Assembly (NCBI RefSeq): GCF_001665605.1
Contig: NZ_LZSV01000017.1
Coordinates: 355,786-419,785, forward strand
Direction: 5' to 3'
Source of the DNA: Mycobacterium sp. 852014-50255_SCH5639931
GTDB taxonomy: Bacteria; Actinomycetota; Actinomycetes; Mycobacteriales; Mycobacteriaceae
Length of the DNA stretch: 64,000 nt
Both the position numbers and the translations under genes were made by a program. The notes under the pieces are model-generated. The model did no database searches. It was not told the DNA's origin and saw nothing but the letters and a program-made list of their open reading frames with translations. This document shows, piece by piece, positions 40,702 to 50,800 of the stretch (positions within the stretch are counted from its first letter, which is position 1; every line of letters begins with the position of its first letter).

Positions 40702-41445
40702 TTACGACCAGGCCGAGGCGAAGGTGACCACCAGGACGTCGCGCTGCGCCGGGCCCGAGCCGTCGATGGGCCGGATCGGGGAGACGTCGTGCAGGGTGCG
40801 GCGGTCGTCGCCCAGCATCAGCGTGCCGGGCTCGGCCAGCGTCGTCGCCAGCAACTGCCGGCCGTCCAGGTCGCACACCGTGCTCTCGCCTCCGATGGCG
40901 TTGCGCCGTCCGACCAGCAGCGAGGTGACCAGCGTGACGCCGTCGCGGTGCACGCCCTCTGGCGTCGGATGCGCGCCCTCGTCCGTCGACGACCGGGTGC
41001 GGAACGGATGCACCTTGACGTTCCAGTCCGCCACGTCGTCGAGCGCCGCGGCCACCCGGGCCAGCAGCCCTATCACCTTGTGCAGCAAGGGGTCCCGGGC
41101 GAACGCATCGGTCAGCGGCTTGAATTCGCGGTCCCTGCCGATGTAGAGGGGGTTGGAGTCCTCTGGCTGCACGAACATGCTCCTGGGCATCGGGCGCAGC
41201 AGGCCATCGCGAAACGAGTACTGGCCGTAGCGGCGCAGCCGCTGCACGCCCAGCTCCGCCGCGTAGGGGTCGGGGGCCAGATGCTGCCAGTGCCGGGCGA
41301 ACCGGGTCCACTCTTCGCGGCCCGCGCCCAGGCTTCGGGTCACGTCGAGCGAGGACATCACCGCGGCGCCCGTCGCGGCGACCTGGCGTGCCGCGGCGGC
41401 CACCGGGTCGGCGTCGGCCCGCTTCGCGGAAAGAGTCCGGGTCAT
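40702..41445 (-). CDS. Fe(II)/2OG dioxygenase, amino-acid hydroxylase-like
   Basis: Protein of 247 residues of the 2OG-Fe dioxygenase family related to bacterial L-isoleucine hydroxylases. Ligands: His166 and Asp168 in GVHRDGVTL, His219 in RRTLHDVSPI and the 2OG-binding Arg225. The NAIGGEST segment is typical of the family. I chose the ATG at 41445 over an upstream TTG. Its substrate may be a free amino acid. It lies between acrA1 and iunH, an arrangement not present, to my memory, in M. tuberculosis. Confidence 0.82.
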   Translation of the reverse strand: MTRTLSAKRADADPVAAAARQVAATGAAVMSSLDVTRSLGAGREEWTRFARHWQHLAPDPYAAELGVQRLRRYGQYSFRDGLLRPMPRSMFVQPEDSNPLYIGRDREFKPLTDAFARDPLLHKVIGLLARVAAALDDVADWNVKVHPFRTRSSTDEGAHPTPEGVHRDGVTLVTSLLVGRRNAIGGESTVCDLDGRQLLATTLAEPGTLMLGDDRRTLHDVSPIRPIDGSGPAQRDVLVVTFASAWS

Positions 41446-41488
41446 CGCGCCGGAATACCGCAATCGGCTGCGCCTGAAACGCGCTGAC

Positions 41489-43486
41489 CTACCAATGCAC
41501 CCCGGGCATCAGGCGCACCAAGCGCTTGACCGATCGCGGTGTCCGGATGCCGCGGGTGACGCCCCGCGCCGGGCGCCTCGGCTTGCGCGGGGGAGCCGCC
41601 ACCGGTTCGGTGGTCAAGCCGCGGGCGGCGGCCGAGTCGGGGTAACCCAGATAGAGCTGGTGCAGGATGCGTCGCGACGTTCGCGGCGCGAAGTAATTGC
41701 CGACTTCGGCCAGCGTGCCCAGCGGGGTGTCGATGCGCGCCGGCTTTTCCACCAAGCCGCGCACCACCATGGCGGCCGCGCGCTCAGGGCTGATCGCGGG
41801 CACCGGGTTGAGCCGGTGCGACGGCGCGATCATCGGCGTACGAACCAGTGGCATATGGATATTGGTGAAGGTGATGTGGTCGGACAGCGTCTCCGACCCA
41901 ACCACGTCGGCGAACGCGTCCAGCGCCGCCTTGGTGGGCAGGTACGAGCTGTACTTCGGGTTGCGCGCCTGCACGCCGGCGCTGGAAACGTTGACCACGT
42001 GCCCGAAGCGGCGCTCGCGCCAGTGCGGCAGCAGCGCCAGCACCATCCGCACCGAACCGAAGTAGTTGACCGCCATCACTCGCTCGTAGTCGTGCAGCCG
42101 GTCGGTGGAGTTGACCACCGAGCGGCGGATCGACCGGCCGGCGTTGTTGACCAGGTAATCGACGTGGTCGAACCGCCCCAGGATGTCCTTGATGGTGTGC
42201 TCGACCGAGGTGGAATCGGTGACGTCACAGGTGAAGGCGTGGGCGTCACCGCCGCCCGCGCGGATCTCGGCGACCAGCTCGTCCAGCGCCTCGGCGTTGC
42301 GGGCCAGGGCGAACACCGTCGCCCCGCGCTCGGCGACCGCGATCGCCGCCGCCCGGCCGATGCCACTGGACGCGCCGGTGATGATGACGTGCCGGCCGCG
42401 CAGCGGTCCCTTCGGATCGTCGCGGCGCGCCCGGTCCGGGTCGAGGTGCTCGGCCCAGTACCGCCACAGCTGGGGCGCGTAGCTGGAGAACTCGGGCACG
42501 TCGATGCCGGTGCCGCGCAACGCTTTCCGGGTCTGGTCGCTGACGAAGGTGGGCTTCAGGTCGACGAGGTCGAAGACCTCGGCCGGGATACCGAGCTGAG
42601 TGGCCGCCATGTTGCGCAGCACCCGGGCCCGCCCGCGCACCTTCAGCACCGGGGCGGCCACCGAGCCGGGCAGCGACCCGCGCGCCGGCGGGAGCCCGGC
42701 CGCCTTGGCGACGCCGCGGTAGATGCCGCGCAGCCCAACGGTTTTCGGGGCGGTCAGGTGGAAGGTGCGGCCGTCCAGGCCCTCGGCGTGCATCAGCGCC
42801 ACGAGAGCGTCGGCGACATAGTCGACCGGCACGATGTTCGTGCGGCCGGTGTCGGGCAGCAGGATGGGCGTCAACGACGGCAACAGCGCCAGCTTGGCCA
42901 GGACGCCGAAGAAGTAGTACGGCCCGTCGACCTTGTCCATCTCGCCGGTGCGCGAGTCGCCCACCACCACCGCCGGGCGGTAGATCCGATAGTGCAGCCC
43001 GGGCGCCGACCGCACCAGCAGCTCGGCTTCGAACTTGGTCTGGTGGTAGGGGGTCGGGAGTTGCTGGCCGACGTCGAAGTCGTCCTCGGTGTACTCGCCG
43101 GAGAAGTCGCCGGCCACGGCGATCGAGGACACGTGGTGCAGCGTCGCGCCCAGCCGCTGAGCCAGCTCGATGACGGCGCGGGTGCCTTCGACGTTGGTGG
43201 CCCGCTGCTCGGCCTCGCCCGCGGTGATGTCGTAGATGGCCGCGCAGTGCACGACGTGATCGATGCGGCCCAGCTCGGCGAGGGTCTCGTCGGTCAGCTC
43301 CAGCTCCGGTAGCCCCGCGACCAGTGCTTTCGCCCGCTCACCCCACCCGGCGGCGAGCCGTTCGAAGCGGCCCAGCGACTGCCGCCGGACCAGCACCCAC
43401 ACCTGCGCATCGGGCCGCGTTTCCAGGAGACGGTCGACGACGCGGCGACCAATAAACCCGGTACCGCCGGTAACGACATAACGCAT
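41489..43486 (-). CDS. acrA1: Fatty acyl-CoA reductase-like two-domain protein AcrA1
   Basis: Protein of 665 residues with two NAD(P)-binding domains. The N-terminal extended SDR/thioester reductase domain has VTGGTGFIGRRVVDRL and YHQTKFEAE (YxxxK). The C-terminal classical SDR has IITGASSGIGRAAA, NNAGRS and the catalytic SSYLPTKAAL. The same architecture as Rv3391, annotated acyl-CoA reductase making fatty aldehydes or alcohols for waxes. ATG at 43486. Next to lpqD as in M. tuberculosis. Confidence 0.92.
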   Translation of the reverse strand: MRYVVTGGTGFIGRRVVDRLLETRPDAQVWVLVRRQSLGRFERLAAGWGERAKALVAGLPELELTDETLAELGRIDHVVHCAAIYDITAGEAEQRATNVEGTRAVIELAQRLGATLHHVSSIAVAGDFSGEYTEDDFDVGQQLPTPYHQTKFEAELLVRSAPGLHYRIYRPAVVVGDSRTGEMDKVDGPYYFFGVLAKLALLPSLTPILLPDTGRTNIVPVDYVADALVALMHAEGLDGRTFHLTAPKTVGLRGIYRGVAKAAGLPPARGSLPGSVAAPVLKVRGRARVLRNMAATQLGIPAEVFDLVDLKPTFVSDQTRKALRGTGIDVPEFSSYAPQLWRYWAEHLDPDRARRDDPKGPLRGRHVIITGASSGIGRAAAIAVAERGATVFALARNAEALDELVAEIRAGGGDAHAFTCDVTDSTSVEHTIKDILGRFDHVDYLVNNAGRSIRRSVVNSTDRLHDYERVMAVNYFGSVRMVLALLPHWRERRFGHVVNVSSAGVQARNPKYSSYLPTKAALDAFADVVGSETLSDHITFTNIHMPLVRTPMIAPSHRLNPVPAISPERAAAMVVRGLVEKPARIDTPLGTLAEVGNYFAPRTSRRILHQLYLGYPDSAAARGLTTEPVAAPPRKPRRPARGVTRGIRTPRSVKRLVRLMPGVHW

Positions 43487-43536
43487 GGAGCCATCGTGGC
43501 GGCTGACGACCGCCCACGTCAACCGGCCAACCGGTA

Positions 43537-44250
43537 TCAGCTGTGGAAGTCCCGGATGCCGTCCCACTCCACCAGGGTCCAGCCGGTCATCGGGTTCCCC
43601 GTGATCACCACGCGCCCGGTGTTGGGCAGCGGGTGGCTGGTCAGCAGGGTGTCCTTGGCGTTCTTCGTATTCATCAGCGTCCAGTACTCGATGGCGAATT
43701 TGTGCGAGAACACCACCGGATTGTGCTGGCCAGTGTTGTAGACCTTCTGGACGGCCGCGGTGAACCCGTCGTTGAACTGCTTGCCGCTGACCGACCCCGG
43801 GATGCTGTCTTGCATGTCGCCCCTGAGCCAGTCCGCCGGCGCCAACAGGTACGTCGCGTTCTCCTGGGCGAACGGCTTGCCCTCGAACCAGCCGGCGTTG
43901 ATCTCCTGGATGCCTTGCAGCACCTCGACTTGCTTGCCAAGCTCGGAGGCCAGCGGCGCTGCGGTCTGCTGGGTTCTGACCATGGTGGAGGCGTAGACGC
44001 CGTCGTAGTCCTTGCGGCCCGCTTGGTGCGCGATCTGTTGGGCCTGCCCCTGACCCTCGGGCGTCAGGCCGGGGCCCGGCACCGAGGTGTCGATGATCCC
44101 GCTGGCGTTGGATTCGGACTGGGCGTGCCGGATGAACGTCACCGTGATGCTGCGCGCCTGGGGCGATCCGCCGCAGGCACCGACAATGAGGACCGCGGTG
44201 AACGCCGCGACGGCCTTCGAGACATTCCGGACCAAGCTGCGCTTCGGCAT
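43537..44250 (-). CDS. lpqD: Histidine phosphatase lipoprotein LpqD
   Basis: Exported lipoprotein of 237 residues with lipobox VGAC near residue 28 after a hydrophobic signal. The histidine phosphatase motif FIRHAQSESNASG (phospho-accepting His) and the second His in VVFSHKFAIEYW are present. It probably removes phosphate from an envelope substrate. Start ATG chosen at MPKRSLVRNV, giving a normal positively charged n-region. Corresponds to Rv3390. Confidence 0.92.
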   Translation of the reverse strand: MPKRSLVRNVSKAVAAFTAVLIVGACGGSPQARSITVTFIRHAQSESNASGIIDTSVPGPGLTPEGQGQAQQIAHQAGRKDYDGVYASTMVRTQQTAAPLASELGKQVEVLQGIQEINAGWFEGKPFAQENATYLLAPADWLRGDMQDSIPGSVSGKQFNDGFTAAVQKVYNTGQHNPVVFSHKFAIEYWTLMNTKNAKDTLLTSHPLPNTGRVVITGNPMTGWTLVEWDGIRDFHS

Positions 44251-44333
44251 GTCGATAGCCTGCCCTGCCGACGGCATCGGTGGGAAGGGTTTGCGATGGT
44301 TAGGTGGAGAAAATACTGGCTAAGGAGACTCAG

Positions 44334-45206
44334 ATGGCGATTGACCCGAGTGCCGTCGGCGCGGTGACCGAACCGATGCTGTTCGAATGGACCGACCGGG
44401 ACACCCTGCTGTACGCGCTCGGCGTCGGCGCCGGCCTCGACGACCTGTCGTTCACCACCGAGAACAGCCACGACATCGACCAGCAGGTGCTGCCCACCTA
44501 CGCGGTGATCTGCTGCCCGGCGTTCGGGGCGGCCGGCAAGGTCGGAACGTTCAACTGGGCCATGCTGTTACACGGCTCGCAGGAAATCCGGCTGCACGCG
44601 CCGCTGCCACCGGCGGGGAAGCTGTCGGTGGTCACCGAGGTCGCCGACATCCAGGACAAGGGCGAGGGCAAGAACGCGATCCTGGTGTTGCGCGGCCGGG
44701 GCACGGACCCCGACTCGGAGAAGCTGATCGCCGAGACGCTCACCACCCTGGTGATCCGGGGCGAGGGCGGGTTCGGTGGCATGCCGGGTCAGCGGCCGGT
44801 GGCCCCGGAGATCCCCGACCGCGAGCCCGACGCCCGGGTCGCGCTGCCCACCCGGGAGGACCAGGCGCTGATCTACCGGCTCTCCGGTGACCGCAACCCG
44901 CTGCACAGCGACCCGTGGTTCGCTCGCGAGATGGCCGGCTTCCCCAAGCCGATCCTGCACGGGCTGTGCAGCTACGGGGTGACGGGTCGCGCGCTGCTCG
45001 CCGAGCTGGGTGGCGGGGTCGCGGCCAACATCACCTCGATTGCGGCGCGATTCACCTCGCCGGTGTTTCCCGGCGAGACGCTGACCACGCTGATCTGGCG
45101 CACCGAGGGAGGCAAGGCGGTGTTCCGCACCGAGGCGTCCGGCGCCGAGGGCGTCGGGACGCGGGTGGTGCTCGACGACGGCGCGGTGGAGTACGTGCAG
45201 GCCTAG
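44334..45206 (+). CDS. htdY: (R)-specific enoyl/3-hydroxyacyl thioester dehydratase HtdY
   Basis: Double hot-dog MaoC dehydratase of 290 residues, the same length as Rv3389c. The catalytic hydratase-2 motif is in YRLSGDRNPLHSDPWFA (Asp and His), with the N-terminal hot-dog lacking it. ATG with taaggag upstream. HtdY hydrates enoyl-CoA in vitro and may serve fatty acid beta-oxidation or mycolate-related lipids. Its stop shares the CTAG with the convergent otsB2. Confidence 0.94.
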   Translation: MAIDPSAVGAVTEPMLFEWTDRDTLLYALGVGAGLDDLSFTTENSHDIDQQVLPTYAVICCPAFGAAGKVGTFNWAMLLHGSQEIRLHAPLPPAGKLSVVTEVADIQDKGEGKNAILVLRGRGTDPDSEKLIAETLTTLVIRGEGGFGGMPGQRPVAPEIPDREPDARVALPTREDQALIYRLSGDRNPLHSDPWFAREMAGFPKPILHGLCSYGVTGRALLAELGGGVAANITSIAARFTSPVFPGETLTTLIWRTEGGKAVFRTEASGAEGVGTRVVLDDGAVEYVQA

Positions 45207-46330
45207 CGGGACAGCTCGCGCGCCAGCCGGGCGGTGAACTCGCTGGCGCGCGCGGGGCTGTCCAGCGCGAACTCCGCCGCGGTGGCGCGGTCGCCGTCGT
45301 CGTTGTGCCGCACCAGGATGGGCACACCACCGTCGTGGATCGCGTCGAACGCGTCCTCATCGGTGATGTCGTCGCCGAGATAGACCGGCGTGAGCGGACC
45401 CGACTCCGCCCCGGTCAGGTGGTCGAGCACCCAGCGCAGCGTTTTCCCCTTGTCCCAGTCCAGGTCCGGCCGCAGCTCGATGACCTCGCGGCCGGTGGTC
45501 ACCCGCAGCTCGTCGCGCCGGCCCGCCGCGCGCAGGGCGGCCGCCACCTCGCCGACGCGGTCGCGGCTGGCGTTGCGGTAGTGCACCGCGACCCCAAAGC
45601 GCTTGTGCTCCACCATCACACCCGGGATGGAGCCCAGTCGCTCCCGCAATTCGCCGGCCGCACGCTCCAGCACCGGTATGGCCGCCGCGGCGGCGTCGTT
45701 CTGGTGGTGCGTGCCGTCGGGTGCGGTCAGCTCGAAGCCGTGGCTACCGGCATACCAGATGCCTTGCACGCCAACCCGCTTCGTCACGTCGGCCAGATCG
45801 CGACCGGACAACACCGCGACCGGGCACTGTTGGGCCAGCTGCCGCAGCGCCTCGGTGGCGCCGTCGACCGGGATGGCCGCATCCGGATCGTTGACGATCT
45901 CGGACAGCGTGCCGTCGAAGTCGAAGAACACCGCCGGTCGCCGCGCGGCCAGGTCGTCGAGGGCCGTCAGCGCGTCGAGCAGCTGTGACATCCGGCGGTC
46001 CCCGGTGCGCACGGTCACCTCGCCGGGGTCCGCGACGACCGCGTCCGCGCCGGCGTCCCGCAGCGCGCCGCCATTCCCTCGGTCGACACCGATGACCAAC
46101 GCGAATCCGCCGGCGCGCGCCGCCTCGACGCCCGCTTCGTCGGCGGTGACGACCACGCACCGGCCGGGAAGCACCTGCAGCCGCCGAGCCGCTTCCACCG
46201 GGTCGTCGGTAAAGGTCGCGGTGCCGACCCCGATCCCGCGCAGCTGCCCGTCCAGGGCGGGGTCGAGCGCGTCGAACAGCACCGCGTCATGGCGGCGCGG
46301 GTCGATGACGACCGACCCCGACTCTGGCAT
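45203..46330 (-). CDS. otsB2: Trehalose-6-phosphate phosphatase OtsB2
   Basis: HAD phosphatase of 375 residues completing trehalose synthesis by the OtsA-OtsB route; essential in mycobacteria. Motif I FFDFDGTLSEI, motif II VAVLSGRD, and motif IV YLGDDITDEDAFD are seen. It has the mycobacterial N-terminal extension of about 110 residues before the HAD core. The gene follows htdY directly because the large M. tuberculosis stretch between Rv3388 and Rv3373 is absent here. Confidence 0.95.
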   Translation of the reverse strand: MPESGSVVIDPRRHDAVLFDALDPALDGQLRGIGVGTATFTDDPVEAARRLQVLPGRCVVVTADEAGVEAARAGGFALVIGVDRGNGGALRDAGADAVVADPGEVTVRTGDRRMSQLLDALTALDDLAARRPAVFFDFDGTLSEIVNDPDAAIPVDGATEALRQLAQQCPVAVLSGRDLADVTKRVGVQGIWYAGSHGFELTAPDGTHHQNDAAAAAIPVLERAAGELRERLGSIPGVMVEHKRFGVAVHYRNASRDRVGEVAAALRAAGRRDELRVTTGREVIELRPDLDWDKGKTLRWVLDHLTGAESGPLTPVYLGDDITDEDAFDAIHDGGVPILVRHNDDGDRATAAEFALDSPARASEFTARLARELSR

Positions 46331-46371
46331 GACCCAACCTTCTCACGGTGGTCATCCCGAACGGGAGCGGG

Positions 46372-47718
46372 TCAGTGCCGCGCGTGCCCCGGCGCGGGTG
46401 GGCGCGCGCCCGGCGCGCGACCGGGAAACGCGCGCGGCGACCGCTTGCGGCGGCGATCGCCGAACAGCAGCACCGAGTCCTGGCTGAGCGCCACCAGCCG
46501 CGCCATGCCCAGTTCGATGCCGGCGGCCAATTGCTTGACGTCAAACGCGGCGCCGGGCTCGGCGGTGATGCCGAATACGAGTTCGTCGCCGTAGCTCAGC
46601 ACCGCGACCCCGGTGCTCAACTGGACGTCGGTCGGGGGGATGGGCAGCAAACGCTCCATGGTCTGGCCCATCAGGCGCAGCCGGTCGCGGGGCCCGGGCA
46701 CATTGGTCGCCAGCGTGACGATGGCGCGCTGCGGCAGCCGCGTCAGCAACTGGATGACGCTGTCCCGCAGCACCGTTGGCAAGGAATTGAGCACCGACCC
46801 GACGATGCCCCCGGGCCGCCGAGGGTCCGTTCCCTTGTCGTTCCACCTGGTCTGCACGGTCCGCAAGCGCTGCACCGGGTCGTCGCCTTCGACCGGCAGA
46901 TACGCCGAACGGATCGGCGTCGGCACCAGGGCGCGCAGCGAGTCCGCCCGCGGCTCCTCGCCGCGCCCGAGCAGCACCGTCCGGAAGCCCTCGCTGGTGG
47001 CGGCCAGCGCGACGTCGTTGACGGCGACACCGAACTTGCGGCAGACGCGGTCGACGTCGGCGATCTGGACCCGCACTGTGGCATAGCGCCGCGCAGTGGC
47101 GACCCGGTCGTGCGCCGGCAGCACGGGCCACACCGCGCCGAGGGCGGCGCCGGTCGCGGTCCAGGACGCCCGCCACAGCACATCGGGCCAGCCCTGGCGC
47201 CGCGCCGGTTGCCGCGGGACCCGTTGGGCCGCAGGATCATTGGCGAAGGCCGCGACATCGGCGTCGTCGCACAGCCTGGTGAGCAGCTGGGCGGGAGAGT
47301 CGCCGCCCAGGAGGCGGTGATGCGTTTTCATCAGGATCGCCCACCGGTTGCCCTTGAGGCCCTCGATCACCCAGCACTCCCACGGCGGACGATCCGGGCC
47401 CAGGGGGCGCTCGAGGGCGTGCGCGATGGCCCGGGCCAGCTCGGCTTCGTCACCGGGCCGGGGAATCGCCATTCGGCGCACGTGGCGGGCGAGGTCGAAT
47501 TCCGGGCAGTCGACCCATTCCTGGTGCAGCGGGTGGGCGCGCAGCAATTGCGTGCAGCGCGGTATCAACCGAATGCGTTCCGCCAGAAGCCTTTTGAGGC
47601 GCTGAAAGTCGGGTGCGCCGCCGTCGACGATGGCCACCGCGCCGGTTGCGAGGCCGGCGTGCTGATCGGGGTCTTGAGCCGTCAGGAACGCCGCATCCAG
47701 TGCCCTCACCTGCGCCAT
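46372..47718 (-). CDS. Wax ester/triacylglycerol synthase-like protein, Rv3371-like
   Basis: WS/DGAT-family protein of 448 residues starting MAQVRALDAAFL. The family catalytic motif HHxxxDG here reads HHRLLGG (His133, His134, Gly138, Gly139), so the Asp is replaced by Gly. M. tuberculosis Rv3371, as I recall it, also deviates at this site. The rest is conserved: PLGPDRPPWECWVIEG, VNDVALAATSEGFR, and LATNVPGPRDRLRLMG. TAG synthase activity is therefore reduced or altered. It overlaps otsB2 by context only (41-base gap). Confidence 0.9.
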   Translation of the reverse strand: MAQVRALDAAFLTAQDPDQHAGLATGAVAIVDGGAPDFQRLKRLLAERIRLIPRCTQLLRAHPLHQEWVDCPEFDLARHVRRMAIPRPGDEAELARAIAHALERPLGPDRPPWECWVIEGLKGNRWAILMKTHHRLLGGDSPAQLLTRLCDDADVAAFANDPAAQRVPRQPARRQGWPDVLWRASWTATGAALGAVWPVLPAHDRVATARRYATVRVQIADVDRVCRKFGVAVNDVALAATSEGFRTVLLGRGEEPRADSLRALVPTPIRSAYLPVEGDDPVQRLRTVQTRWNDKGTDPRRPGGIVGSVLNSLPTVLRDSVIQLLTRLPQRAIVTLATNVPGPRDRLRLMGQTMERLLPIPPTDVQLSTGVAVLSYGDELVFGITAEPGAAFDVKQLAAGIELGMARLVALSQDSVLLFGDRRRKRSPRAFPGRAPGARPPAPGHARH

Positions 47719-47853
47719 GCTCGCCCCCGCGGTCGATTTTGCCCTCGTACCAGTGTCTGCCCGGGTTTGTGCCCGGGCTAGGCCCTCGGCGTTAAGACCT
47801 TGTTTAGGAGTTGAAGATCGGTTTAACAACGGTTGTCCTGGGCCGGAGGCAAT

Positions 47854-47869
47854 TCGAACAAACATTCGA
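47854..47869. promoter_or_regulatory. SOS box (LexA site) of dnaE2
   Basis: tcgaac-aaac-attcga matches TCGAAC-N4-GTTCGA with one mismatch, 23 bases before the dnaE2 ATG at 47892. Its position and similarity to the imuA' box support shared LexA control. Confidence 0.9.
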
Positions 47870-47891
47870 TAGACTGCGGTCGTGGGCTGGT

Positions 47892-50800
47892 ATGGGTTGG
47901 TTTAACGGCCCGCCGAGCTGGGCGGAAATGGAGCGCGTGCTCGACGGCAAGCCGCGCCATGCCGGCGTGCCGGTGGTACCCGGGGAGGACGCCCCCCTGT
48001 CGCCCAAGCGCGGAACCTACCGACCGCCGGACGACACCCGGGGGGCCCACTCGTCCGTTCCCTATGCCGAGCTGCACGCGCATTCGGCGTTCAGCTTCCT
48101 CGACGGGGCCAGCACGCCGGAGGAGCTGGTCGAGGAGGCCGCCCGGCTGGGGTTGCGTGCGCTGGCGCTGACCGACCACGACGGCCTGTACGGGGCGGTG
48201 CGGTTCGCCGAAGCGGCCGCCGAACTCGAGCTGCGCACCGTGTTCGGCGCCGAGCTGTCCCTGGGGCCAGGGGCCCGCACCGAGACGCCGGACCCGCCCG
48301 GCCCGCACCTGCTGGTGCTGGCCCGCGGCCCGGAGGGCTACCGGCGGCTGTCGCGGCAGCTGGCCGCGGCGCACCTGGCCGGCGGGGAGAAGGGCAAACC
48401 CCGCTACGACTTGGACGCGCTGACCGAGGCCGCCGGCGGGCACTGGCACATCCTGACCGGCTGCCGCAAGGGCCATGTGCGCCAAGCCCTGTCGCAAGGT
48501 CCGGACGCGGCGGGGCGGGCGCTGGCCGACCTGGTGGACCGGTTCGGCGCTGACCGGGTCAGCATCGAGTTGACCCACCACGGCCACCCGCTCGACAACG
48601 AACGCAACGCGGCGCTGGCCGCGCTGGCACCGCGCTTCGGCGTCGGCGTCGTCGCCACCACCGGGGCGCATTTCGCGGGGCCGTCGCGGCGCCGGCTGGC
48701 CATGGCGATGGGCGCGATCCGGGCGCGGCAGTCCCTGGACACCGCCGCCGGGTGGCTGGCCCCGCTGGGCGGCTCGCATCTGCGGTCCGGCGAGGAGATG
48801 GCCCGGCTGTTCGGGCAGCGGCCCGAAGCGGTGACCGCCGCCGCCGAGCTCGGCGAACAGTGCGCGTTCGGGCTGGCGTTGATCGCGCCGCAGCTCCCGC
48901 CGTTCGACGTGCCCGCCGGGCACACCGAGGACAGCTGGCTGCGGCAGCTGACCATGGCCGGGGCGCGGGACCGCTACGGGCCGGCCGATGCCGCGCCGCG
49001 CGCCTACTCCCAGATCGAGCGTGAACTGAAAGTCATTGCGCAGCTGACATTTCCGGGTTACTTCCTGGTGGTGCACGACATCGCCCGGTTCTGCCGGAAG
49101 AACAACATCCTGTGTCAGGGCAGGGGATCGGCGGCCAATTCCGCGGTCTGTTATGCCCTGGGCGTCACCGCGGTGGATCCGGTGGCCAACGAGCTGTTGT
49201 TCGAGCGGTTTCTGTCGCCCGCCCGGGACGGGCCGCCCGACATCGACATGGACATCGAGTCGGACGAGCGCGAAAAGGTCATCCAGTACGTCTACGACAA
49301 ATACGGCCGCGACTACGCCGCCCAGGTCGCCAACGTCATCACCTACCGGGGCCGGATCGCCGTGCGCGACATGGCCCGCGCCCTCGGCTTCTCGCAGGGT
49401 CAGCAGGACGCGTGGAGCAAGCAGATCAGCCACTGGAACGGCCTGGCGGACTCGCCCGACATAGAAGGCATCCCAGAGCCGGTGGTCGATCTGGCGAACC
49501 AGATTCGGAACCTGCCGCGGCACATGGGCATTCATTCCGGCGGCATGGTGATCTGTGACCGCCCGATCGCCGACGTGTGCCCGGTGGAGTGGGCGCGCAT
49601 GGAGAACCGCAGCGTCCTGCAGTGGGACAAAGACGACTGTGCGGCAATCGGTTTGGTGAAGTTCGACCTGCTAGGGCTGGGCATGCTCTCGGCGCTGCAC
49701 TACGCCATCGACCTGGTGGCCGAGCACCAGGGGATCGAGGTGGACCTGGCCAAACTCGACCTCTCCGAGCCGGCGGTGTACGAGATGCTGGCCCGCGCCG
49801 ATTCCGTCGGCGTGTTTCAGGTGGAGTCGCGGGCGCAGATGGCGACCCTGCCGCGGCTGCGGCCGCGGATCTTCTACGACCTGGTGGTGGAGGTGGCGCT
49901 GATCCGCCCCGGACCCATCCAGGGCGGGTCGGTGCACCCCTACATCCGGCGGCGCAACGGCCTCGACCCGGTCACCTACGACCACCCATCCATGGAGCCG
50001 GCGCTGCGAAAGACGCTGGGGGTGCCGCTGTTTCAGGAGCAGTTGATGCAGCTGGCGGTCGACTGCGCCGGCTTTTCCGCCGCCGAGGCCGACCAGCTGC
50101 GGCGCGCGATGGGTTCCAAGCGTTCGACCGAACGCATGCGACGACTGCGCGGCCGGTTCTACGACGGCATGCGCGCGCTGCACGGCGCCCCCGACGAGGT
50201 GATCGACCGGACCTACGAAAAGCTGGAGGCCTTCGCCAATTTCGGTTTCCCGGAAAGCCACGCGCTGTCCTTCGCGTCGCTGGTGTTCTACTCGTCGTGG
50301 TTCAAGCTGCACCACCCGGCGGCATTCTGCGCGGCGCTGCTGCGCGCGCAACCGATGGGCTTCTATTCGCCGCAGTCGCTGGTGGCCGACGCGCGCAGGC
50401 ACGGCGTGACGGTGCACGGCCCCGACGTCAACGCCAGCCTGGCGCACGCCACGCTCGAGAACGCTGGAACAGAGGTCCGGCTGGGGCTGGGCGCGGTGCG
50501 CCACATCGGCGAAGACCTCGCCGAGCGGCTGGTCGAGGAGCGAAAAGCCAACGGCGCGTTCGCGTCTCTGCTGGATCTGACCACGCGGTTGCAATTGAGC
50601 GTGCCGCAGACCGAGGCGCTGGCCACGGCCGGGGCGCTGGGCTGCTTCGGCATGTCGCGGCGCGAGGCGCTGTGGGCGGCCGGGGCGGCCGCCACCCAGC
50701 GCCCGGACCGCCTGCCCGGGGTGGGCTCGTCGTCGCACGTCCCGGCGTTGCCCGGAATGAGTGAGCTGGAACTGGCCGCCGCGGACGTGTGGGCGACCGG

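Noticed and set aside
47811..47891. Upstream ATG for dnaE2 adding 27 codons
   Set aside because: The SOS box would lie inside the gene and the added residues are not part of DnaE2 as known.
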